Origin: Gorsachius magnificus
Taxonomy: Eukaryota; Chordata; Aves; Pelecaniformes; Ardeidae
Reading direction: 5' to 3'
DNA: 64,000 bases
Assembly: GCA_034008185.1 (NCBI GenBank)
Contig: CM067087.1
Location: forward strand, 42,488,590 to 42,552,589
Below, piece by piece: positions 11,614-24,180 of the stretch. The position numbers and the translations under genes are program-made. The notes beneath the pieces were generated by a model. The model did no database searches and had not been told where the DNA came from. It saw nothing but the letters and a program-made list of their open reading frames with translations. Positions within the stretch are counted from its first letter, which is position 1. Each line of letters starts with the position of its first letter.

Positions 11614-14600
11614 TTTCCTAAATAGGAATACTCTCCAAAGCTGCAGATGAGCCCAAATTCGAACCTCGTTTTGTGGTACTGGGGAAGAGTAGTGGGTTCT
11701 GCACCCTCCCTCATTGTGCTGCGTACCCCAATATCCCTTACTCTTCAATGAACAAAAACTAGACTAGGAAAGACTCTCTTGTCCTTCAATATAAAGTTGA
11801 GTGTAACTGTACATCCCAATTAATTTTTATTCCATGATTGGAAAAAACTTATGGGCTTATGTAATTTTCTCACAGTTCCAGTCTTTACCTCAGTAGGATC
11901 CTTTTTAGGATTTCTCTCTGCTCTTTAGCAGTCATTTGGGGTGAAATGAGTCAATGTGTTCGCAGTTGTAAGGGTGTGGACAGGCAGACCTGCAGGCAAT
12001 GGGATATGACATAGACTAGGGATGAAAATGTATACATTAAGAAACAGCGCTGGAAAATGACTGCAAAACTTAACGGTTGCTCCTCTTAGACCAAAGCACA
12101 GATTTTACACCAAACTTCACAAATATTACTGCATATGGCAGGTACATAGTTACTGCAGAAACAAAGGGTTATGTGATATATAATGGCACTGGACCGGTGT
12201 TAGTCACTGATAAAATCTCTGGCTGTTGAGTGTTCTGGTGATGAGGATATAAAACAGGAACTGGAATTTAAACACTTTAAAATGCTTTTCAAAAATGCCG
12301 TTTGAAAAGTTCATCCTCAGTCTGGGTACAGTGAGGGTTTCAGAGGTGGGAGCAGACGCAGGCTGGAAGCAACCAAGGAGCTATTTTGAACAGTTGGTTC
12401 CCATGTGGGTGATGAGCAGTTCTGGAAATAACTTCTTTCTAAAACAAAGCAGTGCAATATGTGAATTCAGAATACAGCAAATGGTTGTTTTATTTTTCCA
12501 GAAATTTCTACTCATACAGTTGAGGACAAAAATATACCTCTGGGGAATTCAGGTACAATGCAAAAAAACAATTAATTTTTTTTATGAGAAATAATATGAG
12601 TAATGCATCATTACTGACTACCACAGCAAAAGTTTATAGCAGTTTCATTTTTAGCCATTAATAAACAGACTAATCATTAACATTCATTACTGAGGAATGT
12701 ATTGGATATTATAGTATTGAGTTATTATTGCATTATATTATTGAGTTGTTATTCTGAATACACAGCATGCTAAATGTGGTATTTAATTGTAAATTACTAC
12801 TTCATTGCTCCATATTCTAAAGACGGTACAATATTTCACGGCTTTAATGTTTTATATCTTACGCTTTTGTTTTCCACCAGGTACTTTTGTAAATTCTTTT
12901 TCCATAGGACCTGTGTTGCTGTTCACCGTTTCACTCCAAATCACTATTTTGATTTGAAACCTGTAAGAACTAAAATGGGAGGGTGATAGCTTAATGTTTC
13001 TTGAAATGACATGTAAAACTTGGAAGAATCACAAGACTTGTACTAGAGCCTTCATGCACGTTTCCAGAATATTTTTTGTATAGGAAAGGTGAGGCATTCA
13101 ATAGCTTTTTCACTTCTGGGTGCATGAGCACAATTATTGCACCTTGGCTTTTTGTGGAATGACGAAATGATTACCTCTTTGCTGCAAAGACCATGACATT
13201 TAACTTGCTGAAAAAATTTACTGTTAATATTTTTTATTTTTATATATGTATATTACCTTATAAATATGGTATTTCCATTTGGGATTATGTTAATGGAAAA
13301 GTTCAGCTTCACAGTCAAGAGGATACTAAAAGTCATTGGCTATCAGGCTTTGGTTCAATTTGGATATGTGTAAAACTCCGTAAAGTGGGCCACAGTATGG
13401 CAGCTGAGCACCTGGAATACGAGCTGCAGATTTGACCCTTGCAGTCTTTGCAATACAGGAAATTTACTCTGGTGTTGGGAGATATTAAATTTCTGAGCTT
13501 AAATATTTATTATGTATCTGTATAAAGGAACAATAGGTTCAGTATACCATCTGAAGGCCAGGGCTCCTAGCAGCTGTAAAAATCACAATAATATGACTGT
13601 TGTTCAGTTGGTTATGTGAAATGAGTTTGTGGTCTTGGTACAGTTCTTAGCTCTTGACAGGGGCCTGGGTCACCAAATCGCTTGTCAGGTCTCTGCCTTT
13701 TATCTTGTCTTCCATTTCAGTAGGGAAAAATGTATATGGAAAGTGAATTAAGGTACTTCTAGAAGAAGCTGGCATGACCAGTGATGAATCTAATAAACAT
13801 CTGTTGTGATGTGAGGTTTAAATTGCCTTCCCTGAGGAGTCAAGAGAGAGATATTAATCTCAACCCAACACATACTGTGTTTTCAAGGTCTAGGCAGTTG
13901 ACACAGTTGACACTTAGATTTCATCCAAAGAACATTCTCAAGAGTGGAGATCCCAGTAGCAAGAGTATTGGGGGCAGCAGGGAGAAGGAGGAGGAGTTTG
14001 TGGATCTCAGACCTGTAAAGTCTTCACTTTTGCTTCTGTCTTAAGTGACTACAGAGTTTGAGGTTGCTGGAGTAGAGAAAGGAATAAAAAGAAGGTGAAA
14101 AGGAGATGGTTCTAGTCATAAAAGTTGCGGGAGAGGCATGACTTGTTTTACTGATGTAAAATTCCCTGGGTGCCTGAGTGACTTGACTTCTTCTTAGTCA
14201 GGAAAAAATCTTAGAGGTGCTTCTAAAAGGGATATTCTTCTAAATGAATTTATCTAACTGCAAAGTGCTAAAAATAGATTTCATCTCCAGTTGCTTCTTT
14301 AACTTTACGGTTTCTGGCTTTGGCTTAGGTAAACTATGTTTGATGTTCCAGTCTTCTGCATCACCTCTATGGGGGGTCTGTTTCTTAAAAATGTGCGTGC
14401 ATTTGAGAAGAAAGTTTTTTGTTGGCTTTTCCCTTTTGCATGAGAGTTTGTTCCTGCTGTCCTGCAACTTCAGGATCTGCTCCCCTGCATACCAGGAACA
14501 TGTATGTGGAAAAGATGTGCTGACATAGTCCTTCAAGGGGACCAGGCTATTGTTGCAAAGGGTTCAGTATTGTAAGACTGTTTATTGTACAGCCACAATC

Positions 14601-17600
14601 TGGAAACCTTGGAAGATTTGTATCACCCCTTACAAAGGCCTGTCCCCAGGCAGTACAAGCTAGCCCGAAGGTAGGGGGGAAGAATAAAATAGCCAGAAGG
14701 TGTGCAGGAACATCTCTTCAGTGATATTCTGCCTTTCTCCAAACACCATAATATTTTAGCATGCACTTTAATATATAAGCCAATACTGTTTTTTCCCCTC
14801 CAGAAAAACTGAACTCCTTTTTTCCAAGGTAAGCTCTTAGAAGTCGCCTTGTTTTGATATTCTGTACATAATAAATATCCCTATATGCTAATGACACAAT
14901 CCATCAACAGAAATGAACTACTGATGCATAAAAGGTTGTTAACTGGCAGTACAGTGCCACTTACAGAAGCTCCTTCTCTTTTAAGAAGGCTCAATTACCT
15001 TTCTGAAACCACTGGGACATCACAAGGATAATGCTTCCTTTCAAGAAATCTCTCTCTTCAAGCTTCCTACTGATGGAAACCCTGTGTTGCTGAAAGGTGG
15101 CAATTAATCCTTAAACAAAGATATATTGCTTGTCATAGGTTCCTGCTGGTCTCCAGTTACACAAGAGCCATTTCTATCTGCTAAAATCTGACTTTCTTAT
15201 GTTATTGTCTACTCCTATCTTATAAACATCTGACATACATTTTCTTCTAAATAAGAATTTATTTTTTCTTTTACCATTATGGCAGCTCTGGGAGGTGTTT
15301 TTCATTTCATAACAACATCCCTGGGGACAAAGAGCTAATAGTGAGACTAAATTCCCTAAAGCAATTTTCTGTGATATCCACACCCTCTCCTTGTTCTATT
15401 GGTACAATCAGAAGCTAGAGATGGATAAAAGCTACTCTGTTACAAGTTCATCTCCTGTCAGTGCAAAAGTTGTTCTCTATAGCTTATTTCCAGTGTTTTG
15501 ACCAATCTGTTATTTTAAAGTTTATTGTGGATGTCAGTTAAGAGATAGAAGTTTCTCCTGTTATTCAGCCTAAATTTTCATTGTCCTTATTTCATCACCT
15601 TTTTCCCACTCCCCCATCTCTACTTTCTTGCAGCTTGAAAGTAGAGAACCAAACACCGTTAATACTTACAGGAAAGAAATCATTCTGTAAGGAAGATAAC
15701 TAATTGTGGAAGTCTCATGTAAAGCTTCATTTCTTAATTTTAAGACACAACAAATTTCCTCCTAGGTAGGAAATCTAAAGACTGCTGGAAGAAAAGTGCA
15801 GGCTTACAATCCTGTTGTCCCTTGCATTGCTCTAAGACACTATGCCTTGCTGAGCAATGTGAGACAAATTACCTGACAACTGTTGGCTTCTCGATGGGTT
15901 TTGTCGGGTTCTTTTTCTATTTGTGTAAGACAAACATTTGTTGTCCACTAGTTTTAGCAAATCTAGTGATACAGTATAAAAGCAAGAAGTGGAGGAGAAA
16001 TTTAGACAATTCTGATTGCTCCTTTTGCTGTCCTTCACAGGGTTAACAGCTGTCAAGCCCACATACAAGACAGGACAGGCTCTTATCGTGTTGAAAGGGA
16101 ATAAACATTGATGCCTCTGGAAAATGGAGTTGTAGGACATGTCCTCAACCACGAGCCTTCCAGCTGAATCCTCTTCTGAAGGAGCAGAGCTGCCTTCCAA
16201 GGCAGTTGTCCTCCAGCCCAGGAGGGAATGGCAGATGGCAGGCCAGTTATGGCAGACTGAAAAGCCTTGTGCATGGAAAATGGTATTGTGGAAACATGGG
16301 TGAAACGGGAGGTAGGAAGAGGTTAATAAGTAGTGACAGAAGGAAGGAAGAAGAAATCAAAGTACAAAACCCCCACCCCTCAGTCCCTCTCTTTCAGTTC
16401 TTTGGCTTAGGGTTGCTAGCTCTGGTTGGCCTCCCACAACTTTATTTTTTTCAGATCTATTCCTAGCAATTTATTTAACACTTCTGTTTGCTTTAAAAAC
16501 TGAAAGTACATCAAGGCTAAATATAAGCGTATCTCCAGCTCTTTGTTCTCTCCTACAAAGGTTGTAGCTAAGATTCTTTGCTACCTTGCACCTTGAGATA
16601 CTAATTACACATGTCAAATTAGGTGTGGACTGCTACTACCAACATCAGAGAAGAGTTTTGTTTGATGTCTTACACCTTCCCTCCACAGACTGAAATCACT
16701 GCCAGAGGTGCAAGACATACTAATACCTATATGGGAGTGAAACAATGCACTGGGGATGCACTCCCTGCTTTTCACATGCTGCTTTTATAAACTTAGGCAA
16801 GTCAATTAACCATTCCTGTTCCAGTCTATCCCTGTAAAGTGTGGTCAGATGCTCGTACAGCATTTACCTGAGGGAAATTTGCAATCTTAGTTCAATAACA
16901 GTTGTGATATGCCTTTTTATTCTTGTGGTCGATGCGCCAGAAAGAGAAAACATATTTGAGGTAAGCTTGACAATTTTTTTCAGTGATTAAAAAAAAAAAA
17001 AACACTTCTTGTTTTCCCCATAAACCTCCCTAATGATCCATTTCCTTCAGCAACTACAGTAGACAGCTGCAATCATCTTGTTGCGCCTCTGTAACACAGC
17101 GTGTTAGCCAGTGTTCGGCGCTCTAGAGAAGATTTAAATTCCCTCTTGCTCTGCTGTTGTCTTTCCCCACGTTTCTTTCCCCTGCCCGCTCCTTCATGTG
17201 CAGCCAGGACCCCATTTCTCTGGAGATTGGCTCACTCACCTGTTTGCAGTAGTTAAGGGTAAGCACCTTCAGGAACCCTCGGACTCCAGCTCATACATTC
17301 TTCTGAGGGGGACCTTTTGTTTAACTGCTCTTTACGTCTGCCTGCTCTTCTGCATAGATAATAAATAATAATGACGATAATCCTGTATAAGATGTTTCCC
17401 CTTCAAAGATAACCTGCCATGCTAGGGAAGCAGGGATAGCCATATACACCATTGTGTTTGGAGAAGAGGGCCAAGCCTATGTGTCCTGATAAAAAGTCGG
17501 GGCCAGCCGTGTGTGACACATTTACTGGGGACTGGGTACGAGCTTTCAGGAAATGTCATATAGAAAACAGGTTTCAGAGAAGGAGTTGTTACGGAGCTAC

Positions 17601-20600
17601 CACAACTTTCAACTTTGAGCAATGAATACTGTAAATGTAAATGGCCATTATAAAATGCAGTAATTGTGATTTCCAGGAGGTTTACTTTCCCATTTTATCC
17701 TGCTGTTTATACCCAACCAAGAGCTGTAGCAATATAAAAATACATAGATTTGTTCAAATGCTCACTAATACACTGTTTAATTCAAATTGGTTTTATATAG
17801 CTTCCTAAATTCTATTTCACTTTGTTATTTTTGGATTTATTACTGCTTTAGTTCATAAAACTGCTGGATTCCAAAATCTGAATTGCAGTCCCTCTATTTT
17901 TCTCTACTACAATAAGTTGTATACAAGTATTCTTGATTACTTTCCTTTACTTCCTCATGAAATAATAAAGTAACAGCTTTTTATGCTCCATTTAAATTTT
18001 GAGTGCCAGCCAAGATCCTTCTTTCCCTGTTTTAGCATCCATTTAAAGTGAGTTTTCTAATCAGCTATGCCCTCCACATCGTAAAGCCTCCCCTTGCTAT
18101 CTTTGTTGATAACTCCAGAGATTTTCAGGCTGGAAAATTATTGGCCATGCTTCCCCAGTTATGCTTCCCCTAAGAATCTTTGCCCTTAGGAAATTCATGC
18201 TCTGAACTCCTATTCCCTGATCTTGAGAAATATATAGATTTCATGAGCAGTTGGTTACATGTAACTTCGAAGGTCAGCATTCAAGGAGGTTAGAAAACTT
18301 TAACTGAATACTTACATGCTCTACAACTTCGTTCACTTTTGTTTTCTGTAAATTTAATTGATCTTAAGTTCATTTTCTCTCTGAATGGTCTCTCTTACTT
18401 TTTGATAAAAGCCCTAGGAAGGCAATGTTCAATTTTAAGTGCAAATATTAGGTTGAATCAAGACTCCTGTTGATTTAAAGAGGGGGTTGATAACTAACCA
18501 ACCTGTGTGTTCAATAAAAAACCCATAAGATTTGCATGCTTAACAGAAGACTGTAGAAAACAGACAAATATGTGTTTGCATGCATGTGCATGTGTACGTC
18601 TATGCACACATCTGCAGCTGGGGAGCTCCTCCAGACAAATCTGCACTTTTAACCATGGGTACTTTTGCCCACAGCACTGCTGCACCGAGTGAAGCAAAGC
18701 CCTTTGCACCCTTCTCAGGGCTGCTTGTGATGCCAGCATTTGCTCCTCCAGCAATGCTCAGCAGAGACTGAACTATGCAGTGTCTCCAGTTCAAGTCATG
18801 TGAGGTAAAAATAAGGCAGAGTGACTGGAAATCAGAACATGACTGCGATGGTTCAAAGGATGAGGGGAAAAAAAAAGCAGAACTCAAAGTAAGCCCATTC
18901 AAAACTGCTATACATCTGGAAAAGTAGGTTTTCCCTCAACAGTCTTCTCTCATGAAAAATTTCTTAGAAATGAAAAGCAAACAAATAAATTGAAAACTAA
19001 AATGCAGCTCCACACATCCTATTTTTTGTTATATTCCCTAATCAGCAACAGACTGATGTTACAAATGAAAAACTTGTATTATAACTGTGAAAATAAACTC
19101 TGCAAAGAAACATCAACCTACATTCAGATCCAGGAAACAGTGCTCAACTCGGGCTGTAAAATGAAAACAGTCAAGAGCAGAGAGAACTCATCATTGTGAG
19201 CTGGGTTATTATGCTCATATTTGACCATTATCAGATGTGAGATGTGATTTCTAAACATGCCCATAAGCCTATGCTCTTAGAAATGGATTCACTTTTAGAG
19301 GACACTACAATGTGTATATCCCCACAAACACCCAATAGCTCTTCTTCCTCCTTTCTCTCCTACCCTCTTATTATGTTTAAACATTAGTAAGACCTTTATT
19401 CATAAGATCTTTTTTCTATGTCTTCTGAGATATACCAGAGATGCTTTTATGTTAAATATGGTATTAATTTTAATGTTGTAGTTGGTGTTTGTATTTTGTC
19501 TTGTTTCCAAGAAGCTCTGGTTTTTGTAAAGCATGGCTGAAAAATTTGTCATCTGGTTCATTTCTAGCAGTGCTTTTAGCAATCTTCCTTTATTCTACTA
19601 CTTTCAAGGTCAGTTGGCTCCTTATTTAGAGAAACAAACTTTGTAAAGCCCCTCTTAACAGAGCAGCAACTTGAGATTTTGTCTGTTTTCCTCTCTGTTC
19701 CAGTACAGTTCTGCCTGGGCTTTATAATACATCTACTTGAAGATAAGAAATCTATTATAAGACACGACAAGGACAAAAGCTCCTCTGGCTTGTATTGCAG
19801 AGATAGGGTTAAAATGCTTTTTGTGCAGTGTGTTTTGCTGCAACTTGTAATTTCCACCGATACTCCATCGTTGTGGTCTTTCGCTCTCTCCTCTGCTGCC
19901 TGGTACAACTCTTTCACTTGCTTCAGTTGGTTTCATCCTTTCCCTTTTGTCTTTTGTGTTTGAAGGCAAGGTCAGAGAGCCGCTTGTCTGCACGGGCTCC
20001 CAGCAGAGCAGGAGATAGCTGACGTGAAAGCCAGCTCCGACCGCGTGGGGGTACGGAGGACGCCTGAAAGGGAAGTTCTAACAGGAAAGAAGAAAGCTGG
20101 AAGGACCCAGAGGTTTAAGGCATAACCCTTTGGAAACAAGAGGTCAGATAAAGGTTTAAAATTGTATATAGTTTTCTTCTGGCTTTGATGAAAAGTTCCT
20201 TTAGAGCCTTGCTGGAAGAAAGGACTCAAAGTGATGGGAGGGTTTGCAAAGAGCACTGATTTTTTTCTGCCTTATCATCAGTATTGCACGCTTTGCAATA
20301 TCCAAAGTCTTTTACTTTGCTGTTCAAAAGTCTGTGGAGGGAAGAGTAAATTATACCCTTCAATGACAAATTGGCTGTATAAGTAAAGTGCACACACAGA
20401 AAATTAATTATAGCAACTTTAACTCCGAAGCTATCCTTCTTCCTTCCTCCACCCAAAGAAAGACTAAGGTAATGTTGCCTATAAGAGCTTGCAGCACTAT
20501 TAGTTCTCATGTCATGTAGCTACATATTGTGCTTTGAACACAGGTCATATACTGTGGAGAGGTGACAATTTCTTTGAGCTGGGTACCTGAGATGGTTCCA

Positions 20601-20771
20601 CACCAGCCAGGGCTGAGGGGACCATCAGGCACTTTGTTGAGTCTTTACAAGTAATATGATGTACTCAGGTGAAACGTATCAAATAGTCATGCCTCTGCTT
20701 ATTTAAAAAAATTCAATTCTATGAACTCTTTGCACAAAAGAGTCTGCTTTGGCAATTTCTTTACCTTTTCT

Positions 20772-20773
<2 letters not shown>
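11614..20773. other. Non-coding, unique sequence
   Basis: I see no recognisable gene. The longest open frames are 122 codons (15832-16200, minus) and 113 codons (19576-19917, minus); neither has family motifs and both overlap frames in other registers. Minor structure includes a 9-10 base tandem pair (CAGTTGACA) near 13897-13916, an A14 run at 16989-17002, a purine/pyrimidine-alternating TGCATGCA/TGTGTACG patch near 18565-18605, and the CpG-rich patch at 19981-20072. I see no mobile element. Confidence 0.65.
19981..20072. other. Small CpG-rich patch
   Basis: I count about eight CpG dinucleotides in roughly 90 bases (for example CCGACCGCGTGG around 20037-20048), while the surrounding kilobases have very few. 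It is too short to be a CpG island by the usual size criteria. It may be a small regulatory element, a protected exon or a remnant of an unrecognised repeat. I see no coding frame I can name. Confidence 0.4.

Positions 20774-20802
<29 letters not shown>
20774..20802. repeat. 29-base poly-T run
   Basis: This is an uninterrupted run of 29 T inside unique sequence. On the minus strand it is a poly-A stretch and produces lysine-rich frames, which I take as artefacts. It could be the tail of a retroposed sequence in minus orientation, but I recognise no gene body next to it and no flanking duplication. Confidence 0.9.
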
Positions 20803-23800
20803 GGCAGCACAGTTGCAGAAGAGTGATACTCTGATCTTCTGCAAAGAACTGTAATCTGATTTTCTGGTTCAAAATTAATTTTGGCTTCAAATATGACCCA
20901 AAAGACATACAAATCTTAAACTTGTCAAATCCTGGATAAAATATTTCGGTTCATGCAGACTGACATTTTTAACCAAGATGTTTGATTGTAAAAAATGCTC
21001 ATAATTCCAGCTTTTCCTTATAAAGTGCAAAGGGAATAGTTTTAGACATATAATTGTATACCTAAGTGACCAGTGATTCGCTTGATCACTTTACACATGC
21101 AATATATGACATAACTAAATCATGTAGCTTTGATTGCTTTTATTTTGTAAATGCAAGGATAAGATTTAAGTTATTAAACTGAAATTATTAAAGCAGTGCA
21201 GGGCATCTGCATTACAAAATTCAGAAGACAGACACATTTCCAGGAATCAGCTGACTCTGGCTGTTTAGATACAAGACCAAACATATGAAATTTGTGGTTT
21301 CACTCTATCCCCATTCCTGACCACTTCTTAAGAAAGAAATCCTTCTTAAGTAAGAAACAAATCCTTCCTTCATGTGAGGTATCCCTAAAGGCACAGGCAG
21401 CCCAATCGACTTCAAAGGGATTAAGTAAAGGTTGGCATGTTCAAGACCTAAATTGTAATATTTTGAGCCTGAATTACGTGGGGTTTTTTATCATCTGTGA
21501 AATATATTCTCTTTGAGATCAGTCAGTCTCATTCAGAGAGCAGAGTAGACTGCATACCCTTACATTTCTAGAAAAGCTATATTATGGTGACTTTGTTCAC
21601 ATTTTACTTATTGTGAGACACTTCACTATCACCCTATCCAAAACCTGAAATATTTTGCTGATGAAACCTATGTAGCCAGTATTGTTTTTTGCATTGCTTT
21701 TGTGAGAACTGCCAAATAATAATTTATGTACAAAAGTTATTTGCTTTTTCTTCTGAAGTGTAACTATTAAAAAAAAAAAAAAAAAAAAAAAACCAAAAAA
21801 AAAAAACCCAAAAAAACCCCAAAACAACAAAACATAAAAACTGTTGAGAAAGACAGTTGTTTGGCCTCTCTACAAAAATGTCTTATATGATTCAAATCAA
21901 TTGTACGGAGGAAAAATCCAATGCATCCAAGCAGACAGCTTGGTATGCTCTACAACACATTATTCCAACCCACTGCAAATATTTATAACAAAAGAGATAA
22001 CTGAACCTTAGCTATACCGGAGCAATACTGGAAGTGGTCGTATGAATATACTCTGATAGTTTATATCTTAAGTCAAGAAAACCATATGCATACTGAACAA
22101 AGTCATAAGGGGTATGCAAAATATGCCATTTCACTTCCACAAGCTGTAACATTATTATTTTGGGACAATTTTTGAATGGAAATATGAGGGAGGCTGGGGA
22201 CCCTTTGCTTTCCCTGCAGCTGGTGATGATGAGCACAAGGCGCAGTGTAGTTCAGCAGCAGGGTTTGGGTAGGGCTGTGTGTGCATGCCCGTGCTTTGCA
22301 TAGACTTACACACAAAGTCAAAAAGTTCAATTGGTTATTAATAGAGAACTAGTTTTTTTATATATTACACAAATTGTTCTTGATAAATATATTATTGGAT
22401 GAATTTAGGCTAGATTTATGTGTAATTTCTGATCTGAAGTTATGCATTCATTATTCACAAGTGTTTGATGAACTGTTTATGGAAAAAAACCCAACAAATC
22501 TAAACATTAACTGTGTGGTTTTTAGGATGACTGATTCACCACCAGTGACAAAATTGTTGTTTTTTCCATGATTGAATAGCTAAACTTAAAAAAAAACAAT
22601 GTAGCTTAATCATAGAAGTGCTGAACCCTGATATACCTAACTGCATTTGTTGAGACAACTCAAAATATTTATCCTAAGAAAAAACAATTATCAGTCACTA
22701 ATGGAAATAAAGATCTGTGGTAATCGTGGTTATGGAGTTCGTGACCTATTTGAACGTGCTCACACTGAGCAGCAGCTTGGAACTGATAGGCAAGGCTGGA
22801 GCCAGTCAAGACATGCAACGAAGCCACACAGAGAAATTGCAAATAACCACAGCATAAACAACATGTAGACAAAGAACTGATTGCTTTTGAAATGGTTCAA
22901 GGTTAGCAGGACTATCGTAAACATCTTCAAACTACTGATCCTGAACTCAGTTCAGTTCTGCCGACTTGCCTCTCACTTCATTCAAAGTCCAAGGACTCAA
23001 AGGTCTAAGGCTATGGAGAAGTCATTGATGCATTTTGTGATGGCTATGTGGTCAGCATTGAATTTGTAAATTTTCATTAGTATGGTAGAAAAAATTTTAT
23101 AGAAGCACAGATCTATAATACTGCTAAGACTGACCAATGTTCCAGTGTGTTGAAAGCTACATGGCCAGTCCTCCATCAGCCTGGGGAAAAGAAAATGCAA
23201 ATCCACAAGGCAGTACCGGAAATCTTCAGGAAAACTTTGTGTTATTAATATCTAAAATGCCCCTAGCCATGTGATTAAGCAGCAATGACCTGGTTATATG
23301 GAAAAACCTACAGAAAAACTTACTCAAGCTATTTTATTTGATTGTTCAGTCCCCTGCAAATGATGCCCCTGGCTACAAAATGCAAATTTACCTCAAAATA
23401 TTCTTGTTCATATGATGAGAAAAAGGTCTGCTGCCCTTTGAATCTCAATAAGCTTGGCTTGAGAACCCTCTCCTCTGCACATGTCAAGTTATATATATAC
23501 ACATGAATATGCATATATAAATTATATTTTAAATGTAAACACAACACCTATTTATTTATATATATTTAATAAGTGGACCTGTAGACAATTCTAAAGGTAA
23601 AAAAGATGCATCACATCAATTTTTGCAATTGGGGAAAACAGGGATGTTATCCCAGGACAAGTATGCTAGTACTTCTGAACTTTGTAAACATAGGCTATCC
23701 CCTTAAGGAGATGAAAAATGACGTGAGCCTCTCATCATGAGCCATGTATCGCACAGAAAGAACAATTAAGACCTTAGACATTACTTGCTGTTCACTGCTC

Positions 23801-24121
23801 TGTGATGGGGATGTAAAAACCCTTTTTTGATTTCAGTAGACATTTTCTGGTTAAAGAAATGTATTCACAGACTGGGGCCATTATTGTTGTGAAGCAGTGA
23901 ACTTTATATACTGGTGAGATCAACTTAACTAGACCTGAACCTGAATGGCATCTTCTACTGCTGGGGGAAAAAAGACAGACACAAAGATGAGAAGCAGCAG
24001 ACAACTTCGCATGGCTTGTTTAAGCAGGTCATCCTTTATAAATATCACCAATGTGGAAAGAGAGCTGTAGAGCACGTATTCTAAATGTTGATTCCTCTAA
24101 CTGAATTACAGAGCCATACCA
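20803..24121. other. Non-coding, unique sequence with A-rich tract
   Basis: I see no recognisable gene. Open frames are below 80 codons. Contents are an imperfect tandem pair built on CTTAAGAAAGAAATCCTT at about 21326-21368, the A/C-rich tract described separately, and AT dinucleotide-rich sequence near 23490-23570. No mobile element was seen. Confidence 0.65.
21769..21830. repeat. A24 run passing into A/C-rich low-complexity tract
   Basis: Twenty-four A are followed by CC, twelve A, CCC, six A, CCCC and shorter A/C units. The C blocks grow as the A blocks shrink, so it is not a simple tandem repeat. It could be the decayed tail of a plus-strand retroposon, but I recognise no body upstream. 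Confidence 0.85.
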
Positions 24122-24180
24122 ATGGCAGTTGGAGGGGACCTCTGGAGAGCTGTGGTCCAGCCTCAAAGCATGACCTCACT
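24122..24180 (-). repeat. Decayed CR1-like 3' fragment
   Basis: The segment GTTGGAGGGGACCTCTGGAG, followed by GGTCCAGCCTC and CAAAGCA, resembles the 3' region of some avian CR1 subfamilies as it appears when the element lies on the minus strand. The octamer tail is not clearly present and similarity fades downstream, so the right boundary is uncertain and could extend toward 24350. The call rests on remembered family features. Confidence 0.5.

Noticed and set aside
20703..20912. Two lysine-rich minus-strand frames
   Set aside because: Both are the T29 run at 20774-20802 read on the other strand in two registers.
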